Assembly (NCBI GenBank): GCA_030849075.1
Contig: JASAOO010003271.1
Span: forward strand, 1-34,248
Length of the DNA stretch: 34,248 nt
Origin: Zelonia costaricensis
Taxonomy: Eukaryota; Euglenozoa; Kinetoplastea; Trypanosomatida; Trypanosomatidae
Direction: 5' to 3'
Below the pieces are notes generated by a model that searched no databases, had not been told where the DNA came from, and saw only the letters and a program-made list of their open reading frames with translations. Made by a program: the position numbers and the translations under genes. How positions within the stretch are numbered: position 1 is the first letter of the stretch; every line of letters begins with the position of its first letter. Positions 18,501-27,620 of the stretch are shown piece after piece.

Positions 18501-20072
18501 CCCGGCAAATCGCAGCGTGTTCAGAGTCTGCTGGTAGCAGTACGCGCTCGGGGCCACCGTGGCGAGCATGATGGTCTTGCTGTTCCCGCCGAGGCTGTCG
18601 GAGAGAAGCCAGGTCAGAACGCTGTCTCGGTACGCTGGAATTACGTTCTTGCCGGCCTGCTTCTCCGAGAGCTGCTGGATGACGCGGCCGAGGGTGGAGA
18701 GGGAGAGGTTGATGTTCTTGGCCTCCTCGAAGCGGTCCCCCGACACGCCCGACTGCGACACCCGCTCGCTGCCGGCAAGGTCGACCATGTTCACCTTGCA
18801 CGTTCGCGTCCGCGTCACAACCGCACCGGTGCTGTCGTCCGTGTCGTTCATGACCTTGGTGATGTGCAGCTGCAGGATGGCATGGCTGCGGCTGCTGTGC
18901 TCGTTCATGTTCGTCTCGGCCGTCGCGCGGTCCCGCATGCCGCTCAGCAGGTACTTGAGCACGCCATCGGCATCCCGCACCTTGACGTGAGACAAGCCCT
19001 CAACGTACGGCCCCTGGGACGGGTGCTGCCGGATGCGCAGCGAGCCACCCGCCGCGGCGGAGCTGTTGAAGTAGTTCGAGTTCAGCGCCGCCGCGGCTGC
19101 GGTTGATGTCCCTGCAGCGGCGCCTGCGGTGGAGGCCGCCCCGGACGATGAAGACGCCGTGATGGCGAGCAGATCGCGCACCTTCTCGCAGTAGATCTCC
19201 AGGAAGCTCAGCTCGACAGAGTAGGTCACGCCCTCGTCCTTCTCCCGCTCCTCGCGCATGAGGCGGAAGAGATCGGCGCAGAGGCGAGGCATGATGCCCT
19301 GCTCCGCCGCCACTACAGCTGCCACACTACCGCGTCGTGTCGGCGGCGCACTCGGGCCCGCCCTACTGCCATGCGTGATCGACGCCGCGGCGGAGAGGGC
19401 CTCGGTGGGGCCGATCATGCTGTAGCTCTTGCCGCTGCCCGTCTGCCCGTACGCGAAGAGGCAGGCGTTGAAGCCGGCCATCACCGCCTCGTGCATGCGC
19501 GGCCCGATGTAGCCGTACACGCGCTGCTGGTCATCGTACGTCGGGGCGTTGGCGAAGCAGGGCAGGCTCTTCGCCACGGCGCTGTGCTGGGAGAGAAGAG
19601 CGAGCTGTGCCTTGGTCGGGTAGGCGAGTCCGGGCACCTTCACCGCGCGCCCACCACCCCCCGCCGCCGCCCCACCCACGCCGTCGGCATCGGCGGCCAG
19701 CGCCTCGAGCACGGGCAGGGGCGGAAAAGGGAGCACAGATGGCGCCACACTCCAGAAGATCTTGTCGAAGGAGTACGCGTGTTGCAGCGACTCCAACCCA
19801 GACGGACCTGCGAAGGGAGCATTCTTGGCGAAGTTGCCCGCACCGCCTCCCCCGGCGCCGCTTGCGTCACTCCCGTTGTTCCACCCACCGCCTCCACCGG
19901 CGTTGCCGGCAGCCGGGCCGCCGGACGTGGAGCTGGGGATGAGAGCGGGGAGGTCGAGCACGGATATGGTGGTGCCGTCAGGCACCGTGATGGTGCAGCA
20001 GGCAGTGTCCTCCTTCGCCGTGAAGGGGCGCACACGGACGGCGACCAGCACCGATGAAGACTCCGTCGCCAT
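15552..20072 (-). CDS. Kinesin with kinesin-3-like motor and long coiled coil
   Basis: 1506 residues, ATG to TGA. Kinesins are microtubule-based ATP-driven motors. The N-terminal motor spans about residues 7-535. It shows VAVRVRPF at 9-17, the P-loop GQTGSGKS at 209-216, switch I NEHSSRSH at 390-397 and switch II DLAGSE at 431-436. The microtubule-binding region reads YRDSVLTWLLSDSLGGNSKT (481-500). AYGQTGSGKSYSMIG, EQGIMPRLCADLF and LEIYCEKVRDLL resemble kinesin-3 (KIF1-type) motors. The motor is longer than the usual 330-350 residues because low-complexity insertions interrupt it at about 45-90, 110-175 and 303-345. Residues about 540-1460 are mostly heptad-rich coiled coil with a few disordered stretches, pointing to a dimer. 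I see no FHA or PH domain in the tail. Motor residues needed for ATP use are intact. Confidence 0.95.
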   Translation of the reverse strand: MATESSSVLVAVRVRPFTAKEDTACCTITVPDGTTISVLDLPALIPSSTSGGPAAGNAGGGGGWNNGSDASGAGGGGAGNFAKNAPFAGPSGLESLQHAYSFDKIFWSVAPSVLPFPPLPVLEALAADADGVGGAAAGGGGRAVKVPGLAYPTKAQLALLSQHSAVAKSLPCFANAPTYDDQQRVYGYIGPRMHEAVMAGFNACLFAYGQTGSGKSYSMIGPTEALSAAASITHGSRAGPSAPPTRRGSVAAVVAAEQGIMPRLCADLFRLMREEREKDEGVTYSVELSFLEIYCEKVRDLLAITASSSSGAASTAGAAAGTSTAAAAALNSNYFNSSAAAGGSLRIRQHPSQGPYVEGLSHVKVRDADGVLKYLLSGMRDRATAETNMNEHSSRSHAILQLHITKVMNDTDDSTGAVVTRTRTCKVNMVDLAGSERVSQSGVSGDRFEEAKNINLSLSTLGRVIQQLSEKQAGKNVIPAYRDSVLTWLLSDSLGGNSKTIMLATVAPSAYCYQQTLNTLRFAGVAKRVVNVASVNEDRRFQELITELRRQIVRLTLQLESGRAAEVHLEKINALKREREALLTENDALKVKVISAADTTVLQALRKRVKDLEEENSLLREEKQAQQERMLTTTGSLRDELAQQRSEVMQLHETLAKRESELAEWANKYRALVISSTTTTSNANANAAAASSAGSAGTGGGAGFSAADAREAHRVLAKAQEELKQTKSKLHKATQEGAALQRAAQEANDAAKSATSQLDEYRVRYEESQRQLDSLHERMQSTVSLLETTQCELAAVKSQRTSVSAVSRAVEDALEATSTANATAAAQLEQMRTGYLEEKQRNVQLLLRVAQVEQERSALKRAVAERAADTSELEQLLVEEAETSERYYTRMRFHRYAYELHHQWTVQLVHLRSMEEHHRRSRASASYFVSTGAFTPRPGEEGEGAGEESLEGGRYPHGDAGGAATHRDPTSHTLSTATSAFTHDAAANSRLDFLQRVLECQCEEVQARASVEQDCAADMARLLSQKLRLRQLATVGVSERLAEVEDAERALREELHFFKQKLKSQEEAYAEEVAQHQSDSAALQIAEMERLRLERKVGALEDVVAELEGGRNSLIAKVVQLQEEQRTWQARCGEAERIATEVQDLLFPGSSAASLSSPLSRNVDGDTEGEEQHPGHPKQRRRSYAALQLEAATLANKVREAEDALASRAALEQRCEEYQVELGAVRAQVTEMRAEKQAAEQQLTRSDQAQQVVESRLSEANAQLVQEMGTMTRDYESRIKQQQTMMNTLRHALEEETSMADLCRQSAQRAEAARQVQEEDLLAARETIEELRRQRDTTSNKYVEVQTELDELRSHYHALERRLMELREAEPELYVLLEKGLDEDTTAWLDKVRGEKRRLQLQRREAQRLNSELLEHVRDHSTRLRFVQQQLTDVSFGEDETADTPVKSTADPLASVLRRRTLEHEAPETSTGRSELPQPLGTAEQPESDEEELGCTVRDSTHTRRH

Positions 20073-20094
20073 TGCGTATGTGTGTGTGTGTCTA

Positions 20095-20120
20095 CTGGGC
20101 GAGGGAGGGGAGAGGAGCTG
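20095..20120 (-). promoter_or_regulatory. Predicted spliced-leader acceptor for the kinesin gene
   Basis: On the minus strand CAGCTCCTCTCCCCTCCCTC leads to GCCCAGTAG, giving AGs at 20096-20095 and 20093-20092. The start codon lies only 20 or so bases downstream, after a short AC repeat. This would be a very short 5' UTR. Confidence 0.65.
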
Positions 20121-20294
20121 TTCGACGAGTCAGAAGCGTCGCACTTGCGAAAGCGAGAAAAATGGCTCAGGGCCAAAAATGTGTAAACGCCGGGGCCCCC
20201 TCCCAAAAACAGAAAAAGAAAACAAGTCGCTTTCCCTCTTCGACGGAGTCGGCGATCCTGGACGGTGCGGCAGAGATACGTCGATGCGAGGGTT

Positions 20295-20333
20295 TCTGTG
20301 TGTGCGTGTGTTTGTGTTTGTGTTTGTGTGTGC
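20295..20333. repeat. (TG)n/(TTTG)n repeat
   Basis: Imperfect TG run with TTTG units on plus, in the 5' flank of the kinesin gene. Confidence 0.85.
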
Positions 20334-20787
20334 TCACGTCTGCGCTCCTGTCGCAGTGTGCAGCATAAGAACAGAGGGAAAGAGCAGTTGTGGGTGTCGG
20401 GAAAGCAAGCAGTGAGGCGGGGGGGAGCGGAAGGAAGATGCGGCAGCAGAGTCGAGGGTCCGCGAGAGCGACACACTCACACACACACGCCCAGCCCTGC
20501 ATGTGTGTGTGCGTGTTTGTGGGTGGGTGTAGGTGCTCTGTGCCAGTCGGGGACATTCCACCTTGTCCACACTTCCGCGCAACAGCAGCACACCGCACCG
20601 GCTCAGCAGAGAGAAGAAGCGCTTCGCCGAGACGCAGCGGCGGGGGAGGGTGGGTATGCGGGGGGNGGGGGGGCTCCACCCCAACCCACTCCACGTCCTG
20701 TGCGGCTGTCGCACCTTGCATCACGGCAAAGAAAAAAAGCGAACGCTGACACAGCATCCCTCCTAGCTTCGGTGTCGGCCTCTGTGC

Positions 20788-20835
20788 GTCTGTCTGTCTG
20801 TCTGTATGTCTGTGTGTCTGTGTGTGTGTGTGTGT
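20788..20835. repeat. (TCTG)n and (TG)n compound repeat
   Basis: TCTG tetranucleotides pass into a TG run on plus, in the kinase-kinesin intergenic region. Confidence 0.9.
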
Positions 20836-21203
20836 ACGTCGAGCGGGTCAAAGAGGAAGAGAGCAGCTCGCCCCAAGTCCACGACACGTTGCGCCCAACG
20901 TCGGGGGCGCTGTTCTACGTTAAACACGCTTTGATTTCGTTCTCTCGCGTGCTGCTGTTCTTTTTTTTTTCTGCTTTCGTTTACCGCAACTGTGGCAGCT
21001 GCCAGCGTGTGGAGAGGTGGAAGAGGTGGAGGAAGAGGAAGGGGGTGGGGAGGGAGAGGGTGCGGAGCTCTCGTTGATGGGGCGGACACAAGGAAGAGAA
21101 GCAAAGGGCAAAAAAAAAGGGAGCACGATAGACGATTTCTGCGCAGACGACATCTCTCCCATGTGCGCGGTCGCGCCGGTGACGTGATTGATATGTGGTC
21201 GTG

Positions 21204-21226
21204 TCTGTGTGTGTGTGTGTGTGTGT
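21204..21226. repeat. Left arm of a perfect 23-bp inverted repeat
   Basis: T-CTG-(TG)n arm on plus. Its reverse complement occurs exactly at 21299-21321, 72 bases away. More TG repeat continues to 21249. In RNA the two arms could form a long hairpin. Confidence 0.85.
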
Positions 21227-21298
21227 ATGTGTGTGTGTGTATGTGTGTCTGCTGACCTCATGACGACTACCCATTACTTCGCAGACGCACAGTCCCAC

Positions 21299-21321
21299 AC
21301 ACACACACACACACACACAGA
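21299..21321. repeat. Right arm of a perfect 23-bp inverted repeat
   Basis: (AC)n-AGA arm on plus that exactly complements 21204-21226. A second CA run follows at 21375-21401 and could compete for pairing. Confidence 0.85.
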
Positions 21322-21374
21322 AACAAAAAGCAAAAGACCCACTCTCCCTCCCTCAGATAGCCACAGACCCCTCA

Positions 21375-21401
21375 AACACACGCACACACACACACACACA
21401 A
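21375..21401. repeat. (CA)n microsatellite
   Basis: CA run on plus with one CG interruption, 54 bases after the inverted-repeat arm. Confidence 0.9.
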
Positions 21402-22111
21402 CTGCGTGCGTATCGTACGCAAAGTCGTCGAGGCGGCCATGACACACGATGCGCACATACACCACGACACGACCAAATTCGAATACCGGCGTCATGTAGG
21501 AAGACCATGCCATCGCACACACACACACACGGTTCATAACTTCGACCGCGTCACAAGAGGCGACGGAGCGGCGGACGACAGTAACAACAGAGAAAAGCAA
21601 ACACTCACAAGAAGGAGAAAACGAAGACGCAGCGGAGAGTTGCGCTCGGCAGACGCAACGAAACTACATCACAACCAGCATAAAGACTTTTTTTTGTTTG
21701 TGTGGTGTGGTTTTCTTTGTTTTTTTTTACTATACAGAAGTCCAGAGGCACCACGAGCAGACCCGCCCGTGGGCACGGAAATTCTCGCTCGCGATCCGTT
21801 CGCGAGCACCGAGATGCAGCCGTCTCCCACGCACACGAAAATCACGCACAGGTGCACACGCGCGCCGGCGCAGCTATCACAGTTGGTGACGAGCAATGAA
21901 GGGGGGAGAAACGAAGGCAATGTGCGCGCAGGGGAGAAGGTGCTCAACAAACTAAACAAAGCAGACACACGCACACGGACAGAGAAAAGAAAAAAAAAAA
22001 GAATCGAGCGACGCAGCCCGACGCTGCGGCACCGACGACGGCGGCACTTAGTGGTGGCGCGTCATGTGCAAACCCTCACAGGAAACTCTGGGGGAGGGAG
22101 GGGAAAGGGGT

Positions 22112-22125
22112 GGGGGGGGGGGGGG
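22112..22125 (+). repeat. G14 homopolymer
   Basis: Run of fourteen G on plus within a longer G-rich stretch. Its length may not be accurate because such runs are prone to sequencing error. Confidence 0.8.
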
Positions 22126-23542
22126 CAAACAGAAACGAAAAGAGTTGTAGAGGGAGTCCAGAGCATGGAGGCCACACGCTGTACGACCGTTCAACTTGCC
22201 CCACCACACCCCCTCCGTTGTCTCGATCCACCCACTCACCTCCACTCCTGCAACAGCAAAACAAACGCACAGATAGAAGAGGCGTCTGGGATCGAGGGCG
22301 GTGACACGACGCACAGCACGCGCCTGGACGTCCTTGTGTATGTGTGTGTGTGTGCGTGGTTGGGTGGATGTGCGTATGCGTGTGCGAGCACGTGACTCTC
22401 TCTCTTCCTTTCCCCGCCGCCACGACACTGCTAGGCTGCGCTCGAGTTTCCGTGACACACACACACACACGCGCACACACACGGACAAGAAGGCCGCGAT
22501 TAGATGTAGGAGGAGGGGGAGGTTGGCCGGTATGAACGACACCTAGGCGCACTCCCCACGCGCGCGGCGAAAACACACACAAAAAAAAAAGACGCACGGG
22601 TCCTTTATCCTAATGTTAAGACGGACCTTGTCCGACACACATCACGCTCTACTCCTCTACCTCAAACGACACACACACACACAGATTACGCTCGCAGCGA
22701 TTCCAAGAACGATGTGGCGAACTACGCAGCGCTTGCCCCTTCCTGCCTCTTCCGCCACTTCAACGAGCTTCGGCTTTTTGGGGGAGGGAGGGAAGGGGAG
22801 CGTTGCTTGTGTGTGTGTGCGTGCGTGTGTGTGTCGAGCCTGCACGGGGGCATGTTACGCGTCCATCAAAGATGTCGGGTGCGAACGGATGCTTGAGAGA
22901 CACGGCGGTACGCAGTGTGTGGTGGGGGGCGGGATGGAGAAGGCGGACGGAGAAGTTACGTGAGTCGGCAACGCAACAAGAACAGCACATGTTATGGAGA
23001 CAAGAATCACGCAGGCGCTAGAGCTGCGTCAGAGACGGAAAACGCGGGTGGCCCAAAGGCGCATACGCTTGCCAACACACACACACACACACCAACGATC
23101 ATACAAATGCAGAAGCACACGGAGTGCCACTAAGAGAACACAGAAGTACGCGCGGTAGGAGAGGTCGAAAACAGAAAAGAGAGAACTTCGAACAGGAAGA
23201 TGCACGCACGCACAAACACGTCAGCACACGCAAACAAACACAGAAAGACACACACGCACACTGCTGAACACACGCGGAGGCAGATAAGACACACACGGCA
23301 GTCGATTCACAGAGTAGGCGCCATTCGCGTTGTCGTCGTCGTCACTTCACTGACAGAGAAAGCGGCAAAAAAAAAGTGTGCGTGCGCGGGGCACTCACCT
23401 GATTCCCCTTCCACGAACACACACGCACAAATGCACATGCAACAAAGGAGAAGGAAAGAAAGATACGGCGCGTGAGCCCTCGCTTTCTTGTTCTCACGCG
23501 TGGTGTCACATGGCACCTGCCCCATCCTGCCTCGGGGCTTCC

Positions 23543-24691
23543 TCAGGGCCACGGGGATGCGGTGATGGTGCTGAAGTCATTTTCGCCGAGCACCGCCTCA
23601 ACATCACTGGCCAGTCGTGCCTGCACCTCCGCGTCAAGGTTCTTGATGCGCCGAACGTTTATCTTCAAGATAGGCAGGCCGCGCTGCTGGAAGAGCGGCA
23701 GGGCGAGGATGTCGCTAATGCTCGGCCGCTCCACCGGATTCACGCGGAGCATCTGGTTCACCAGCGCAATCATCTCCGGCGAGTAGCGGTCCGCCGGCAG
23801 GGGATCGAAACTGTTCTGCCGCGTCACCATCTCCATCAGCTCGGACAGGTTCGTGGCCTGAAACGGCTTCTTGAGCGCGAGCAGCTCATACATAATGACG
23901 CCGAGCGACCAGATGTCCGCCTTGTAGCTGTACGACTGGCGCTGCCACAGCTCCGGGGCCAGGTAGTACGGCGTGCCGCAGAAGGTGTTGCCCACCTCGC
24001 CCGACACGCTCTCTTGGTACTGCCGTGAGAAGCCGAAGTCGCCCAGCTTGATGAGGCCGCTGCGGGTGAGCAGGACATTCGGTGTTTTGAGATCGCGGTG
24101 CATGATGCGGCGGTCGTGCAGGTAGCGGATGGCCAGGCCCAGCTGCGCAAAGATCACGAGCACCTCGTCCTCACGGTACGGGATCGGCGAGCCGTCGTTC
24201 GTGCCTGGCGGGGGCTGCGCGCGGGTGTCCACCTGCGTCTGCAGGTCCCCTGCGTTCGCGTACTCGAGAATGTACAGCGACTTCTCCCCTGCCGCGAAGG
24301 TTTCAATGAGGGCGATGATGTTGGGGTGATTGCAGCATCGCATGTTCTCCACCTCCGCCTTGGCAAACGCCTTGCTCGCACTCGACGTGTGCGTCGAGTC
24401 CGACAGCTTGCCCACGACCGTCTCGCCCGTTTCGTTGTTGATGAGCAACCACACAGTGGAGAAGGCGCCGCGTCCGATGGCGCGCCGTACGCGGTACTTG
24501 CACGGCAGCTTTGGCCCAACAACGTCGGGGAAGCTAGAGACGAGCGGGTTGACGTAGTGGTGGCTGCTGCTACCGCGATGCTCGCTCTCGGCGCCCGGGC
24601 CGCTCTCCGACGACGTCGCCTGCTGCTGCAGCGCCGTCGGCCCCGGTGACGACACCGTGGGCTCCTCTGGAGGTGTGGCCGGCTGCATCAT
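23543..24691 (-). CDS. NEK-like serine/threonine protein kinase
   Basis: 382 residues from the first in-frame ATG at 24691; a longer frame would need TTG. Residues 1-60 are a disordered Ser/Pro/Gln leader. The kinase domain runs about 65-335 with all main motifs. The Gly loop is GRGAFSTV (73-80), and the ATP-binding Lys is likely K95 in VVGK. The helix C Glu is likely E113 in KAEVENM. The catalytic loop is HRDLKTPN (198-205, D200) and the Mg-binding motif is DFG (218-220). The activation segment ends in CGTPYYLAPE (238-247). The KTPN catalytic loop and GTPYYLAPE fit the NEK (NIMA-related) group, which often acts on centrosome, basal-body, flagellum and cell-cycle control. A short tail of about 45 residues follows. 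No membrane segment is seen. The ATG pair (M1, M2) lies about 92 bases below a good splice acceptor with no ATG between. An active kinase is expected. Confidence 0.93.
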   Translation of the reverse strand: MMQPATPPEEPTVSSPGPTALQQQATSSESGPGAESEHRGSSSHHYVNPLVSSFPDVVGPKLPCKYRVRRAIGRGAFSTVWLLINNETGETVVGKLSDSTHTSSASKAFAKAEVENMRCCNHPNIIALIETFAAGEKSLYILEYANAGDLQTQVDTRAQPPPGTNDGSPIPYREDEVLVIFAQLGLAIRYLHDRRIMHRDLKTPNVLLTRSGLIKLGDFGFSRQYQESVSGEVGNTFCGTPYYLAPELWQRQSYSYKADIWSLGVIMYELLALKKPFQATNLSELMEMVTRQNSFDPLPADRYSPEMIALVNQMLRVNPVERPSISDILALPLFQQRGLPILKINVRRIKNLDAEVQARLASDVEAVLGENDFSTITASPWP

Positions 24692-24783
24692 CGAGTGGGC
24701 CTCCGTGTACGTGTGAAGTTGTAGGCGTGTGTAGACGTGTGTCTGCACGCGTGGCACGCAGTGGGGCAAGTCTAAGCAAGGCC

Positions 24784-24814
24784 CTAAAGAAAGGAGGTGA
24801 GGGAGAGAAGGAGG
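24784..24814 (-). promoter_or_regulatory. Predicted spliced-leader acceptor for the kinase gene
   Basis: On the minus strand CCTCCTTCTCTCCCTCACCT continues to CCTTTCTTTAG, with the AG at 24785-24784. The ATG at 24691 follows after about 92 bases with no earlier ATG, which supports that start. Confidence 0.7.
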
Positions 24815-24861
24815 CCGCAGCGATGCGGTCTCAAGTTGCGTTCACCGTGACGAGAGAAGAA

Positions 24862-24893
<32 letters not shown>
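24862..24893. repeat. (CA)n microsatellite
   Basis: CA run of about 15 units on plus, upstream of the kinase splice acceptor in the transcript direction. Confidence 0.95.
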
Positions 24894-24894
<1 letters not shown>

Positions 24895-25937
24895 AGAAAT
24901 CAACCGCAGCTGCAAGCTTTGACGCGCAGCTGCAGATCCCAACGCACCCGTACACAGCAACACGTAAATAGAAATAGAGAGAAGAGATAAGAAGAGGGAG
25001 AGAGGGAGCAGTAGCAACAGCAACTACTCGTACGCCGGCGAAGGCGAATAGTACGGCGTGTGGGGGGAGGGGGGAAGGGGTGTCCACCAGTACCTGCAAC
25101 AGCACACAAGCGGGGTGGTGCGCGCACGTCGACTGCGCAGGATTGCAAACAAGAGTGGGCGAGGGGAGGGGGAGAGGCGCCGCGCGACGGAAACAGAAGA
25201 GAAATGAAGACGATCTGGACCACGTCGTGGAGTCACCCCCCGTGTCACCACTTCGAGCCGAAACGCTGCGGTGGGCAAGGCAGAGATGCAGAGGCGGCGG
25301 GATGGAGAGGTGGGGAAGAGGTAGGCGGAAAGGGGGGGGGACACCGTGGTGATGGTGTGGGGAAAGGAGAGGGGTAGGGAGGCGTGAAAGGGAGAAGAAC
25401 AACGGCGTACGACTTCGCCTTTTTCTTTTTGCTTCCTGCGAGGAGAGCACCACCGTCGCAAACGAGAAGAAAAAAAGGTGTGAATCGCGGCGCGAATTGA
25501 CGCACTCACAAGCTGAGTGAGTGGGGAGGTGGGGGGGGGGGCGTGCGGATGCGTGCGTGTGCAGGTGCGAGGAAGCCACCGTGGCGAGGGGGAGAAGGCT
25601 GGGCAGGTGGGAGAGAGCGAGAGAGGAGGGATCGACCTCCAGCGCGTCTCTTGTACGGTGAAGGAGAGTAGGGGGACGGGGGCTGCGTGCCGGAGAGCGT
25701 ACCACGTCTCTGCGGTGTCAAAAGAAGCAAAAAAAAAAGAAGGCAAATAACCTCGACAAACGAGAAACGGAAGGAGGGGGAGAGAAAGAGAGCGAAAGCC
25801 GCGTTTTGTGTGCAAGCCGAATAGGTCAGCACTACACTCGCTGAGCGAAGGCGTCGACAGACGCGGAAGAAAGGAGAAGAAGGAAAAAAATGAATTGTGA
25901 GCGAGAGTGAGCGAGTGCGTGCACGTCCGAGGTGCCT

Positions 25938-25988
25938 ACACACACGCACGCACGCACACACACACACACACACACGCACGCACACACA
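25938..25988. repeat. (CA)n/(CACG)n compound repeat
   Basis: CA run on plus flanked by CACG units on both sides, in the helicase-kinase intergenic region. Confidence 0.9.
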
Positions 25989-26260
25989 GGTACACACCCG
26001 CACACTCTCGAATATGGAAAGAGTACTGGGACGCACAAGAAGAGCGCTGGGTGACTTGCTCTCTCTCTACCTCTGCGCTTCCTCACCGTAAGCTAAGAGC
26101 GGTCGCGGAGAGAGAGTCGGGGGAAATAGGGAGGCTGCGGCGGCGCGTGTTGATGCGTGTAGTGTGAGCTTTCCGCGGAGAGCTAGAGCGTGTGCAAAGG
26201 GAAGGGAAGGGAAGGGAGGAGGAGGAGGAGGGAGGCGGGGGGGGGGGGTAACGAAGGGAG

Positions 26261-26295
26261 CACACACACACAGACAGACACAGGCGCACGCACAC
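26261..26295. repeat. (CA)n/(CAGA)n compound repeat
   Basis: CA run passing into CAGA and CGCA units on plus, 13 bases after a G12 run. Confidence 0.85.
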
Positions 26296-27391
26296 CTCAC
26301 ACAAGAGCGCACAAGGGGGAGGAAAGATGATGGGCAGAGAAGGAGAGAGGGAGGAGGAGGGGGCGGAGTGACAAGGAGGACGGGGGGGGGGGGAACAACA
26401 ATGATGATGAAAACCCAAAAGGCGCAGATTGCGAGAAGGATGGGGAGACACACGCGCGAGTGCAACCCGTGCCCTCTCCCTCTGTGGTGTCCTTTACGGT
26501 GAGCTCGCAATGCAGATATGACCGGGGGGTGCAGCGGCGGGTGAGCGGGGCCGAGGAGGGGCTTGAGGCGCAGTGTATATGTGTGAGTGGGTGCGTGATG
26601 GCGGAGGAGAAGAGGTGTGGTGGGCAGTGGGGGAAACAGGAGTGGGGAAAGGGTGGCTGAAATAGAAAACAAACAAAAGATAAAACACACAAACACACGC
26701 AAACGCACACAGGCGCACGTACGCAACACAACGAAGAGAGATAGTGTGTGTGTATCGCGGTGCGCGTCCGTCGCTGCTGATTCAGCTGCTGTGTTTGCTA
26801 CTTTTTGCTGTGTTCACAGCGTGCGCTTTCCTTTTTTTCTTTTTTTTTTCCCTTGCGGCAACTGCAGCCGGTGTGTGCACGCGGAGTGGCGCAGTGGGTA
26901 AGGAGGAGGGGGGAGTGGAGGGGTGTGTGTGTGGTGCATGCGTGGGGTTAGGGTGCCGAAGAAGACATGGTAAAAGGAGGAGATTGGAGGGACGACAAGA
27001 GAGAGAGAACTCGCCGTGACAGGGCTCTTCACCTTTGGGGGGGGGGTGCACAAAGAGCTACGCTCATGGGGATGCACCCCGTCAGCGGTCGGGACACCGC
27101 AGTCCCAAGATGCGCACGTTGCCGCTTGAACGTGACAGGGCGGGAGAGGAGCGAGGATACCTTCCACTGCAAGGTTCCTCCTCCTACTCCCACCCCCGCT
27201 CTCCCTCCCCCCTCCCCCCGTTCGCTGAGTCTATTCAGGCTTCCGTCTCGGAATAGTATTTACTTCTTGCATAGAGCCCTCATTGTCAACGACGCGCTTT
27301 TTTTTTTTTTCCGGGTCGGGCGACCGCACGTCCGTCACTCCGCAGTGTTTGGGAAAATAAAGAGACAGAAAGCGACTGAACACAGCCGCTT

Positions 27392-27413
27392 CCACACACA
27401 CACACACACACAC
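27392..27413. repeat. (CA)n microsatellite
   Basis: CA run of about ten units on plus, about 210 bases beyond the helicase stop codon in the transcript direction. Confidence 0.95.
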
Positions 27414-27620
27414 GCAGAGACCTAAATTAAAAAAAAAAAAATGCGCACATGCGCGTGCAGCTCCGTACACCCTGACGAGGCGTGCAACCTTCGAATGAGG
27501 AAAGCAGAGCGGTAGAGCGTCACCCTCCGCGCCCTCAAGGGGGGCCCAACAACAACAACAAGTGCCGAGATCGGCGGTCCTCGCTGTCGGCTGGCTGGCC
27601 CCTGCCGAGCTTCTCGGCTC

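Larger units (their letters stand above)
20073..23542. other. Intergenic region between the kinase gene and the kinesin gene
   Basis: About 3.5 kb, the longest non-coding stretch. It should hold the kinesin 5' UTR at its left end and a long kinase 3' UTR. It has many TG and CA repeats in both orientations, a perfect inverted repeat (21204-21226 with 21299-21321), a TCTG tetranucleotide run near 20788-20820, G14 at 22112-22125, and an undetermined base at 20666. Open frames on both strands are compositionally simple and lack domains. A non-coding RNA or small ORF could be present but I cannot point to one. Confidence 0.6.
24692..27620. other. Intergenic region between the helicase gene and the kinase gene
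   Basis: About 2.9 kb without a supported gene. It holds the kinase splice acceptor and 5' UTR on the left and the presumed helicase 3' UTR on the right. CA repeats occur at 24862-24893, 25938-25988, 26261-26295 and 27392-27413, and G12 runs at 26237-26248 and 26382-26393. An AAC repeat sits just beyond the helicase stop near 27549-27560. Long purine-rich plus-strand stretches create minus-strand frames full of Pro, Ser and Leu that I treat as shadows. Confidence 0.6.

Noticed and set aside
20666..20666. Undetermined base (n) in a G run
   Set aside because: A sequencing or assembly ambiguity in a homopolymer, outside any gene.
21406..22395. 329-residue open frame on plus
   Set aside because: In intergenic DNA on the opposite strand to all genes; Arg/Thr/His-rich, with segments from simple repeats and no recognisable fold.
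24692..24769. N-terminal extension of the kinase by 26 residues
   Set aside because: Begins with TTG; the added residues come from CA-rich leader sequence.
24842..25815. Overlapping minus frames of 263-287 residues upstream of the kinase
   Set aside because: Composed of Pro, Ser, Leu, Arg and Cys from pyrimidine-rich tracts, including (CV)n from a CA repeat. They overlap one another in different frames.
26944..26953. GGGGTTAGGG, resembling the telomere repeat
   Set aside because: A single unit with no tandem copies; chance in G-rich DNA.
27504..27520. AGCGGTAGAGC, resembling a tRNA D arm
   Set aside because: No matching T-loop GGTTCGA sequence or acceptor stem nearby.
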